Of a stretch of 13,407 nucleotides of DNA, positions 6,567 to 12,262 are shown one piece after another. Under the pieces are notes generated by a model. It searched no databases, was not told the origin of the DNA, and worked only from the letters and a program-made list of their open reading frames with translations. The stretch is taken from positions 1-13,407 of the forward strand of contig JAIDFC010000161.1 of assembly GCA_029054535.1 (NCBI GenBank). The letters run 5' to 3'. Position 1 is the first letter of the stretch. Each line of letters opens with the position of its first letter. Made by a program: the position numbers and the translations under genes. The DNA is from Rikenella sp. (GTDB lineage: Bacteria; Bacteroidota; Bacteroidia; Bacteroidales; Rikenellaceae).

Positions 6567-7826
6567 ATGGTAAAAATCAAACCGTTCAAAGGGATCCGGC
6601 CGCCGGCGACATTGGCCAAGGAGGTGGCATCGCGGCCGTACGACGTACTGAACTCGGCAGAGGCCAAGGCGGAGGCGGGAGAGAAGTCGCTGCTGCATAT
6701 TATCAAGCCGGAGATCGACTTCGATCCGATCATCGACGAACACACCGAGGCGGCTTATGAGCGTGCCGTAGCCAATTTCAAACGGTGGAAAGAGAACGGG
6801 TGGCTGGTGCAAGATGACGAGGAACGCTATTATGTCTATGCCCAGACGATGGAGGGGCGGACACAGTACGGGTTGGTGGCGGCGTGCCATTTTCAGGACT
6901 ACGTGGACGACAAAATCAAGAAGCACGAGCTGACACGGCCTGACAAGGAGGAGGATCGGATGATCCACGTGCGGAACCAGGCGGCCAATATCGAGCCGGT
7001 ATTTTTCGCCTATCCGGCACAGGCGGAGATGGATGTCGTTATCGATCGGATCGTTACGGGCAAGGAGCCTGAATACGATTTCGTGGCCGAGGGGGACGGA
7101 TTCGGGCATCGATTCTGGGTCATCGACGACGCGGACACCATTGCACGAATCACGGAGATTTTCGCCAAGATTCCGGCCCTATACGTGGCGGACGGACACC
7201 ACCGGACGGCTGCAGCGGCACGGGTGGGGGCGGAGAAAAAGGAGGCTATACTCAAATCCGGAGGGAAATATACCGGCCATGAAGAATTCAACTATTTTCT
7301 GGCCGTGATTTTTCCCGACAACCAGCTGAAAATCATCGACTATAATCGGGTGGTTCGGGATTTGAACGGGCTGACGGCAGAGCAACTGCTCGCGGCTTTG
7401 GAAGCCGATTTTATCGTAACCGAAAAAGGCAAGGATATTTACCGACCGGCGGAATTGCACGATTTCGCCATGTACTTGGACGGGAAGTGGTACGAGCTCA
7501 AGGCCAAACCCGGGACCTACGACGACACGGATCCGATCGGGGTGCTGGATGTTACGGTCCTCTCGAATCTGGTACTGGACAAAATTCTCGGGATCAAAGA
7601 TTTAAGGACGGACAAGCGGATCGATTTCGTGGGCGGAATTCGAGGGCTGGGCGAATTGCAACGACGAGTGGACAGCGGAGAGATGGCCGTGGCGTTCGCT
7701 TTGTATCCGGTGTCGATGCAACAGCTGATCGACATTGCCGATACGGGAAATATCATGCCGCCGAAAACCACGTGGTTCGAGCCGAAATTGCGGTCCGGAC
7801 TGGTCATTCATTCGCTAGAGGATTGA
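6567..7826 (+). CDS. DUF1015 family protein in the serine operon, possible phosphoserine-handling enzyme
   Basis: A 419-aa soluble protein of the DUF1015 (COG4198) family; its reaction is not established as far as I can state. The N-terminus MVKIKPFKGIRPP and PYDVLNSAEA (24-33) are family hallmarks. A conserved charged block, KKHELTRPDKEEDR, is at 118-131, and the strongest motif is YVADGHHRTAAAA at 206-218. That DGHHR resembles the catalytic motif of ParB/sulfiredoxin-fold proteins, a superfamily containing free-serine kinases such as archaeal SerK and SbnI. The C-terminus closes with MPPKTTWFEPKLRSGL (397-412), a long conserved tail, so the gene is intact. It starts 14 bp after serA, ends at a strong terminator, and no serB is in view. 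A phosphoserine/serine role is inference from motif and context. Confidence 0.88.
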   Translation: MVKIKPFKGIRPPATLAKEVASRPYDVLNSAEAKAEAGEKSLLHIIKPEIDFDPIIDEHTEAAYERAVANFKRWKENGWLVQDDEERYYVYAQTMEGRTQYGLVAACHFQDYVDDKIKKHELTRPDKEEDRMIHVRNQAANIEPVFFAYPAQAEMDVVIDRIVTGKEPEYDFVAEGDGFGHRFWVIDDADTIARITEIFAKIPALYVADGHHRTAAAARVGAEKKEAILKSGGKYTGHEEFNYFLAVIFPDNQLKIIDYNRVVRDLNGLTAEQLLAALEADFIVTEKGKDIYRPAELHDFAMYLDGKWYELKAKPGTYDDTDPIGVLDVTVLSNLVLDKILGIKDLRTDKRIDFVGGIRGLGELQRRVDSGEMAVAFALYPVSMQQLIDIADTGNIMPPKTTWFEPKLRSGLVIHSLED

Positions 7827-7856
7827 CCGTTTGGAAGTCGGAATAAACGAGATTAT

Positions 7857-7891
7857 AAAAAAGAGAGCGACAGATAGTTACTCTCTTTTTT
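7857..7891 (+). terminator. intrinsic terminator of the serC-serA-DUF1015 operon
   Basis: Arms AAAAAAGAGAG (7857-7867) and CTCTCTTTTTT (7881-7891) are perfect complements around a 13-nt loop, and the right arm ends in a six-T run. It lies 30 bp after the DUF1015 stop. The structure would also give a T-run on the minus strand, so it could insulate both ways. Confidence 0.85.
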
Positions 7892-7933
7892 GCATATTTA
7901 GCCACCGTACGAAAATCCAAAATTTTTCCACCT

Positions 7934-7950
7934 CGCCGCAACATTCGGCG
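7934..7950. repeat. short GC inverted repeat abutting the vor promoter -7 box
   Basis: CGCCG (7934-7938) and CGGCG (7946-7950) flank a 7-nt spacer and end directly against the TACATTTG box at 7951. The position, between where the -33 and -7 elements would sit, is that of a repressor operator. Five-bp arms are short and may be chance. Confidence 0.3.
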
Positions 7951-7958
7951 TACATTTG
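7951..7958 (+). promoter_or_regulatory. Bacteroidota -7 box driving the vor/kor operon
   Basis: TACATTTG is an exact TAnnTTTG match, placed 38 nt before the first start codon and downstream of the previous operon's terminator. Transcription would begin near 7965, giving a leader of about 30 nt. No convincing TTG is found at the -33 position, which may mean the promoter depends on an activator. Confidence 0.6.
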
Positions 7959-7996
7959 CACGTTAGTATAAGACGAAACACTCCAGAACATACGCC

Positions 7997-8227
7997 ATGG
8001 GGAAAATACAAGGAAAAATCGTCGTCGACCTCGAACGCTGCAAGGGGTGCGGCGTCTGTATCGAAGCCTGCCCGACACAGACTATCAGCCTGAGTCCGCA
8101 GGTCAATTCCAAAGGGTATAACTACTGTTACATGTCGGCTCCGGACGCCTGTGTCGGATGCGCAGGGTGCGCCGTGGTGTGTCCGGACAGCTGCATCGTC
8201 GTTTACCGTCAGAAAAAAGAAGCATAG
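7997..8227 (+). CDS. 2-oxoacid:ferredoxin oxidoreductase delta (ferredoxin-like, 2x[4Fe-4S]) subunit
   Basis: A 76-aa ferredoxin-type protein carrying two CxxCxxCxxxCP motifs: Cys15, 18, 21, 25 and Cys52, 55, 58, 62. It should carry two 4Fe-4S clusters and pass electrons from the TPP-bound intermediate in the partner subunits to external ferredoxin. It corresponds to VorD/KorD. It has an unpaired Cys44 between the two motifs. It is the first gene of a four-gene operon, directly behind a good promoter, and the alpha subunit starts 9 bp after its stop. Because it is followed by alpha, beta and gamma subunits, I read it as a complex subunit rather than a free ferredoxin. Confidence 0.92.
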   Translation: MGKIQGKIVVDLERCKGCGVCIEACPTQTISLSPQVNSKGYNYCYMSAPDACVGCAGCAVVCPDSCIVVYRQKKEA

Positions 8228-8236
8228 CACACAAAG

Positions 8237-9349
8237 ATGGAAGATATCAAATTGATGAAAGGGAACGAAGTGTTGGCCTACGCCGCTGTACGGTGCGGAG
8301 CCGACGGATACTTCGGATACCCGATCACCCCGCAGTCGGAGGTGCTCGAAACGCTGACCGAGCTGCGACCCTGGGAGACCACCGGGATGGTCGTTTTGCA
8401 GGCCGAGAGCGAAGTCGCCGCGATCAACATGGTTTATGGAGGGGCGTCGGTCGGGAAACGCGTGATGACCTCGACGTCGAGTCCGGGGCTCTCCTTGATG
8501 TGCGAAGGACTCTCTTATTTGGCGGGGGCGGAACTGCCTTGCGTGGTGATCGACGTGTCGCGCGGAGGGCCGGGCTTGGGAACGATACAGGCGTCGCAGG
8601 CCGACTACTTCCAGGTGGTCAAGGGGGGCGGGCATGGAGACTACCGCATGCCGGTGCTGGCGCCCAATTCGGTGCAGGAGATGAACGACTTCGTCGATCT
8701 GGCTTTCGAACTCGCTTTCAAGTACCTGAATCCGGCGATGATTCTGGCCGACGGCGTGATCGGACAGATGATGGAGAAAGTACGGCTGAATCCGCAGAAA
8801 CCCAGACGCACAGAGGAACAAATACGGCGAGAGTGTCCGTGGGCGGCGCTGGGGAAAGGGAGCGGCGCGGCGCAACGCAAGGACAGAAATATCGTAACGT
8901 CGTGTTATATCGATCCGGAGACGATGGAGCGGCATAACCATAAGTTGCAGGCGAAATACGAGCGGATGGAGCGCGAGGAGGTGAGGGTCGAGGAGATGGA
9001 GACCGCAGATGCGGAGTATATTTTGGTGGCCTACGGGGCATCGTCGCGGATCTGCGCCAAGGTGGTCGAAGATGCGAGGGCCGAGGGGCTGCGTGTGGGG
9101 TTGATTCGTCCGATTACCCTGTTTCCGTTCCCGACGGAGACGATCCGACGAGCCGCACGGAACGGGGCGCGGGGATTCTTGTCCGTCGAGCTGAGTATGG
9201 GGCAGATGATCGAAGACGTGCGGCTGGCGGTGGGGGATGCGACCATTCCGGTCCGGCATTTCGGACGCACCGGGGGGATTATCCACTCGCCGCGCGAGGT
9301 TTTCGCGGCGTTGAAACAATTCATGACCGAAACGGGAGGACGGCAATAA
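8237..9349 (+). CDS. vorB: 2-oxoacid:ferredoxin oxidoreductase alpha subunit, VorB type
   Basis: A 370-aa alpha subunit of a 2-oxoacid:ferredoxin oxidoreductase, of the group usually named 3-methyl-2-oxobutanoate dehydrogenase subunit VorB. The complex oxidatively decarboxylates 2-oxo acids to acyl-CoA, CO2 and reduced ferredoxin. The pyrimidine-binding domain comes first, with YFGYPITPQSEV (25-36), QAESEVAAINMVYGGAS (55-71) and RGGPGLGT (109-116). A linker around 180-240 is rich in Arg and Glu. Domain II, around 255-365, opens with YILVAYGASSR. It sits between the ferredoxin-like subunit (9 bp) and the TPP-binding beta subunit (6 bp). Sequence alone does not separate branched-chain 2-oxoacid (VOR) from 2-oxoglutarate (KGOR) specificity, which is the main uncertainty. 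Confidence 0.9.
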   Translation: MEDIKLMKGNEVLAYAAVRCGADGYFGYPITPQSEVLETLTELRPWETTGMVVLQAESEVAAINMVYGGASVGKRVMTSTSSPGLSLMCEGLSYLAGAELPCVVIDVSRGGPGLGTIQASQADYFQVVKGGGHGDYRMPVLAPNSVQEMNDFVDLAFELAFKYLNPAMILADGVIGQMMEKVRLNPQKPRRTEEQIRRECPWAALGKGSGAAQRKDRNIVTSCYIDPETMERHNHKLQAKYERMEREEVRVEEMETADAEYILVAYGASSRICAKVVEDARAEGLRVGLIRPITLFPFPTETIRRAARNGARGFLSVELSMGQMIEDVRLAVGDATIPVRHFGRTGGIIHSPREVFAALKQFMTETGGRQ

Positions 9350-9355
9350 ACGACT

Positions 9356-10156
9356 ATGGCAGAGACACCTATATTCCAAGTGGCCGAGACGGACGAGAAT
9401 CGGGTTTACGGTCGTCCGCGGCTGTTGTTGGACACCACGATGCACTACTGCCCGGGATGTTCGCACGGGACGGTGCATAAACTGGTGGCCGAAGCGATCG
9501 ACGAGCTGGGGGCAGAAGCGAACGCGATCGGGATTACACCCGTGGGCTGTGCGGCTTTTCTGTACAACTACATCGACATCGACTGGATCCAGGCTTCGCA
9601 CGGACGCGCGCCGTCGGTGGCGACGGCGGTCAAGCGGCTTTGTCCGGACAAACTCGTCTTTACCTACCAGGGGGACGGGGACTTAGCGGCGATTGGGACG
9701 GCAGAGGCGATTCATGCGGCCAATCGGGGGGATAACGTGGCGATTATCTTTATCAACAACGCGATATACGGGATGACCGGCGGGCAGATGGCTCCGACAA
9801 CGCTGCTGGGGATGAAGACCGCCACAACGCCGATGGGGCGGACCCCGGAACTGAACGGCTATCCGTTCAAGGTAGCCGACACGCTGGCTTTGCTGGACGG
9901 CGTAACATACGTTACGCGGCAGAGCGTCAACACCCCGGCCAACGTGCGGCGGGCGAAGAAAGCGATCCGGAAAGCGTTCGAAAACTCGATGAATAACCGC
10001 GGATTTTCGTTCGTCGAGATCGTGGCGACTTGCAATTCGGGGTGGAAACTGTCGCCCGTGGCGGCCAATCGGTGGATGGAAGAGAACATGCACGCCGCCT
10101 ACCCGCTGGGCGATTTGAAAGACACGACCTCTACCGGGGCTGTTGTTGAAAAATAA
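9356..10156 (+). CDS. 2-oxoacid:ferredoxin oxidoreductase beta subunit (TPP-binding)
   Basis: A 266-aa beta subunit (VorA/KorB type) that binds the diphosphate of thiamine pyrophosphate. Motifs: YCPGCSHG (31-38), ASHGRAPSVATAVK (80-93), the TPP/Mg signature GDGDLAAIG (106-114) completed by INNAIYGMTGGQMAPTT (133-149), and CNSGW (226-230) near the C-terminus. There are no ferredoxin cysteine clusters of its own, which fits a separate delta subunit. Length is normal. It starts 6 bp after vorB and ends 9 bp before the gamma subunit, so all four genes form one transcript and one complex in the cytoplasm. The substrate (2-oxoisovalerate-type versus 2-oxoglutarate) is unresolved. Confidence 0.92.
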   Translation: MAETPIFQVAETDENRVYGRPRLLLDTTMHYCPGCSHGTVHKLVAEAIDELGAEANAIGITPVGCAAFLYNYIDIDWIQASHGRAPSVATAVKRLCPDKLVFTYQGDGDLAAIGTAEAIHAANRGDNVAIIFINNAIYGMTGGQMAPTTLLGMKTATTPMGRTPELNGYPFKVADTLALLDGVTYVTRQSVNTPANVRRAKKAIRKAFENSMNNRGFSFVEIVATCNSGWKLSPVAANRWMEENMHAAYPLGDLKDTTSTGAVVEK

Positions 10157-10165
10157 CGACACATT

Positions 10166-10711
10166 ATGAAAGAAGAGATCATTATAGCCGGATTCGGCGG
10201 GCAGGGGGTGCTGTCGATGGGGAAAATTTTGGCCTACTCGGGGGTGATGCAGGGGCAGGAGGTGAGCTGGATTCCGTCCTATGGGCCGGAGATGCGGGGA
10301 GGGACGGCCAATGTAACGGTGATTCTGAGCGACCGCAAGATCAGTTCGCCGGTGGTACAGGAATTCGATACGGGGATCGTGCTGAACCAACAGTCGTTGG
10401 ACAAGTTCGAGGACTCGATCAAAGCGGGCGGAACGCTGCTCTACGATCCGAACGGGATTACTCATCCGCCGCACAGGACGGACCTGACGGTCTATACGAT
10501 CGACGCCGCGATCGAAGCAGCACGGAGCGGAAATGCCAAAGTTTTCAACATGTTCGTCCTCGGGGCTTTCCTGAAGATCAAACCGTTGGTAACGATCGAG
10601 AATGTGATCGAAGGCCTCAGACATTCGCTGCCGGAGCGGGCGCACAAGATGATACCGGCCAACGAGGCGGCGTTGCGCCGCGGAATGGAGCTGGTGAAGA
10701 AAGTCGAATAA
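10166..10711 (+). CDS. 2-oxoacid:ferredoxin oxidoreductase gamma subunit
   Basis: A 181-aa gamma subunit (POR catalytic domain, VorC/KorC type). Family motifs: GFGGQGVLSMGKILA (9-23), SYGPEMRGGTAN (38-49), the central VLNQQSLDKF segment (72-81), and FNMFVLGAFLK (127-137) before the C-terminal helix. It helps form the CoA-binding and substrate side of the complex. It is the last gene of the operon, 9 bp after the beta subunit, followed by a GC-rich hairpin terminator 10 bp downstream. Nothing is missing from the complex: delta, alpha, beta and gamma are each present once and intact. Confidence 0.92.
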   Translation: MKEEIIIAGFGGQGVLSMGKILAYSGVMQGQEVSWIPSYGPEMRGGTANVTVILSDRKISSPVVQEFDTGIVLNQQSLDKFEDSIKAGGTLLYDPNGITHPPHRTDLTVYTIDAAIEAARSGNAKVFNMFVLGAFLKIKPLVTIENVIEGLRHSLPERAHKMIPANEAALRRGMELVKKVE

Positions 10712-10721
10712 CGAGTACGAC

Positions 10722-10755
10722 AAAGGGCGGTGATCCTCAGGATTCACCGCCCTTT
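10722..10755. terminator. bidirectional terminator overlapping the 3' end of the LytTR gene
   Basis: AAAGGGCGGTGA (10722-10733) pairs perfectly with TCACCGCCCTTT (10744-10755) around a 10-nt loop that can itself partly pair (TCCT/AGGA). It ends the vor operon on the plus strand. On the minus strand the last five codons of the LytTR gene and its stop codon (10737-10739) lie in the right arm and loop, so the same DNA serves both convergent units. The T-tracts are short (TTT). Confidence 0.75.
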
Positions 10756-11432
10756 AAACATTCCAGAACAGCCGAACGATATTTGCGAGAAATATCGATT
10801 CGGACACCCCGGATATACACCGCCGCTTCCTCATAACGCTCGATCAATCGGGCATTCACCAAAAACGAGCGATGAGTTCTCAGGAACAACTGCCCCAATT
10901 CCCGTTCCCAGTGAGAAATATTCGTTTTATTGCGGTAGGCCCGGCCGTCGTCTGTATGCAGCCAAACCTCGTCGTCATTGGACTCTATATAAGCGATCCG
11001 CCCGACCTCTACGGAAATCCGCTTCCGGTCCGAAATAAACTCGACGAAGCGCTTCGCATCAACCTCCGTCTTCCCGATCAAATAGTACTCGATCAGTTTC
11101 AACGGTGCCAAATAAACGAACAGCACCAGCCACACGAAAATCGGATTCAGCAAGACGCCGGGCAGGCGGGTCGCAGGCGACTCAAAGAACAAAGCATGGG
11201 CGAGCAACAGGATCAGATACTGTGAAAAAAGCACCCCGAACGCAAACCAGACCAGATCGAACAAGCGACGGAACGACAATTGTCGGTAAAAATACTCGAC
11301 TAACAGCACGCACGGCAAAAACGAAACCGAAACAAACAGTGCTTCGACCAACGAATAGCTGAAACTGACCAGCACCAAACCGACCAATACGATCATTCCG
11401 CTCCAATATAGAACTACATACCCGCTTTTCAT
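10737..11432 (-). CDS. membrane-anchored LytTR-family DNA-binding regulator
   Basis: A 231-aa predicted inner-membrane transcription regulator. Four hydrophobic segments are seen at about 5-26, 29-48, 57-82 and 94-118, then a cytoplasmic LytTR DNA-binding domain from about 135 to 225: RIAYIESNDDEVWLHT (145-160), FLRTHRSFLVN (183-193) and IDISRKYR (212-219). There is no receiver domain and no histidine kinase neighbour, so it is not a normal two-component regulator; the membrane part may sense a signal directly. The ATG at 11432 is chosen over an in-frame TTG at 11438. It diverges from a mini ExbB-like gene, and the spacer has a LytTR-like repeat pair. Its end runs into the shared terminator. 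The inducing signal is unknown. Confidence 0.88.
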   Translation of the reverse strand: MKSGYVVLYWSGMIVLVGLVLVSFSYSLVEALFVSVSFLPCVLLVEYFYRQLSFRRLFDLVWFAFGVLFSQYLILLLAHALFFESPATRLPGVLLNPIFVWLVLFVYLAPLKLIEYYLIGKTEVDAKRFVEFISDRKRISVEVGRIAYIESNDDEVWLHTDDGRAYRNKTNISHWERELGQLFLRTHRSFLVNARLIERYEEAAVYIRGVRIDISRKYRSAVLECLKGGES

Positions 11433-11502
11433 CTTCAAACGCTTTTCTGATTTTTCTCCCCTAAAATTACCCTTTTCGATCCAAATCCAGCCCTCGCAAG
11501 AC

Positions 11503-11526
11503 TAAGAAAGAGATTAAGAAAGGGAT
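11503..11526. repeat. tandem 12-bp near-identical repeat upstream of the mini ExbB-like gene
   Basis: TAAGAAAGAGAT (11503-11514) is followed immediately by TAAGAAAGGGAT (11515-11526), differing at one base. The repeat lies in the divergent LytTR/ExbB-like spacer and overlaps the first LytTR-like half-site by four bases. It may be a second regulator site or simply a purine-rich slippage product. Confidence 0.6.
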
Positions 11527-11552
11527 TCGGCATCTCCACAACCGGATTCGAC
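11523..11552. promoter_or_regulatory. candidate LytTR operator: two 9-bp direct repeats 12 bp apart
   Basis: GGATTCGGC (11523-11531) and GGATTCGAC (11544-11552) match at 8 of 9 positions with a spacer of exactly 12 bp, a 21-bp (two helical turns) period. Known LytTR-domain regulators such as AgrA and ComE bind paired roughly 9-bp direct repeats with about this spacing. The pair ends 24 bp before the -7 box at 11577, an activator-like position, and the -33 region has no consensus. The adjacent gene encodes a LytTR protein, so autoregulation and control of the divergent gene are plausible. Binding is inferred. Confidence 0.5.
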
Positions 11553-11576
11553 CATACCATTCAGTTCGATTATCTC

Positions 11577-11584
11577 TAACTTTG
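11577..11584 (+). promoter_or_regulatory. Bacteroidota -7 box for the mini ExbB-like gene
   Basis: TAACTTTG matches TAnnTTTG exactly and lies 57 nt before the ATG at 11642. Transcription would begin near 11591, leaving a leader of about 50 nt. No -33 TTG is found at the expected distance; that position is next to the second direct repeat, consistent with an activated promoter. Confidence 0.55.
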
Positions 11585-11641
11585 CCATAGGGAAATCCGG
11601 AATCCCCAACCAGTTTAATCACCCTTTAAATTACACAAACC

Positions 11642-11953
11642 ATGATCCATTTATTCATCGAAGGCGGCATGGGCTGGATGTCGCTGCTGACCATCGAACT
11701 GATCGCCCTCTTTTTTGCTGCCTGGAAAGCCCCGACCTGGGTTCGGGAGATCGGCGCTATCGCACTCTCCACCGGCATACTCAGCACCTTCATAGGATTA
11801 TTCAACGTATTCGGCGCCATCGAAATGGCCGGCGAAATCGGCATGGACCTGCTATGCGGCGGCCTGCGACTGGCCATTATTCCGATATGCTACGGGATAC
11901 TGATCTTCATCGCCTCGCTGGTAATCCGTATCGTCCAGAAACCGAGAATGTAA
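11642..11953 (+). CDS. small MotA/TolQ/ExbB-like membrane protein
   Basis: A 103-aa hydrophobic protein with three predicted membrane segments at about 11-28, 35-60 and 74-98, ending in a basic tail (RIVQKPRM). STGILSTFIGLFNVFGAIE (43-61) followed by CGGLRLAIIPICYGILIF (72-89) resembles the paired last two helices of MotA/TolQ/ExbB proton-channel subunits, which carry the TxxGL(L/F)GT-type pore segment and the A-x-x-T-T-x-x-G segment. It lacks the long cytoplasmic loop of ExbB, and no ExbD/TolR partner lies nearby, so an energy-coupling role is uncertain. It diverges from the LytTR gene across a spacer with a candidate LytTR site and ends at its own hairpin terminator. The family call is moderate; the function is unknown. 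Confidence 0.7.
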   Translation: MIHLFIEGGMGWMSLLTIELIALFFAAWKAPTWVREIGAIALSTGILSTFIGLFNVFGAIEMAGEIGMDLLCGGLRLAIIPICYGILIFIASLVIRIVQKPRM

Positions 11954-11963
11954 CTCTCCATGT

Positions 11964-12003
11964 AAGCAAGGGGGGCTATTCGCTCAGAACAGCCCCCTTG
12001 CTT
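11964..12003. terminator. bidirectional hairpin terminator between the mini ExbB-like gene and the zupT unit
   Basis: AAGCAAGGGGGGCT (11964-11977) pairs with AGCCCCCTTGCTT (11991-12003) with one bulged G, around a 13-nt loop. It begins 10 bp after the mini ExbB-like stop and is followed on the plus strand by ATTATTC. It can also end the minus-strand unit arriving from the 51-aa gene, although neither T-tract is strong. Confidence 0.75.
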
Positions 12004-12085
12004 ATTATTCATTCCGCCGTCAGTCCGAACATCGTCAAAGCAACCGATAGTTTTTGCATCGAAGATGTGCTGTAATCAAATTGAA

Positions 12086-12241
12086 TCAACGCATGAAGAT
12101 ATTCCGGAACGCCTCGCCCGCCTCGTCGAACACATACCGCCACCGCGTCGCGATCCCGATCGCCAAAGCCGCGATCAAGGCATACATCAATTTCTCGTTC
12201 AGCGTCGAGCGTTTCCACCACGCTTTCAGTCGTTTCATCAT
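12086..12241 (-). CDS. 51-aa predicted single-pass membrane protein downstream of zupT
   Basis: A short open frame beginning with two adjacent ATGs (12241 and 12238). The translation starts MMKRLKAWWKRSTLNEK, then a hydrophobic helix LMYALIAALAIGIA (18-31), then TRWRYVFDEAGEAFRNIFMR. The basic, Trp-rich start, single helix and amphipathic tail suggest an inner-membrane peptide with its N-terminus inside. It starts 21 bp after the ZIP transporter stop, on the same strand and with an AGAAGA purine stretch before the ATGs, so it is likely cotranscribed. I do not recognise a family. The reading could be chance, but codon choice (many GCG, ATC, CGG) matches the neighbours and the other frames give nothing sensible. 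Confidence 0.6.
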   Translation of the reverse strand: MMKRLKAWWKRSTLNEKLMYALIAALAIGIATRWRYVFDEAGEAFRNIFMR

Positions 12242-12262
12242 TGTCTTCTATTCCCGGAAAAA

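Noticed and set aside
7898..9601. A 567-codon open frame on the minus strand antisense to the ferredoxin-like and VorB genes
   Set aside because: It mirrors strongly conserved sense genes; its translation is Arg, His and Pro rich with no domain, as expected from an antisense frame of GC-rich coding DNA.
9683..10747. A 354-codon minus-strand open frame antisense to the beta and gamma subunits
   Set aside because: Same reason: an Arg/His/Pro-rich shadow of two clear sense genes, and it reads through the terminator.
12009..12059. A 16-codon minus-strand frame (MQKLSVALTMFGLTAE) after the 51-aa gene
   Set aside because: Too short to support, with no ribosome-binding signal and no conserved feature; could be chance before the terminator.
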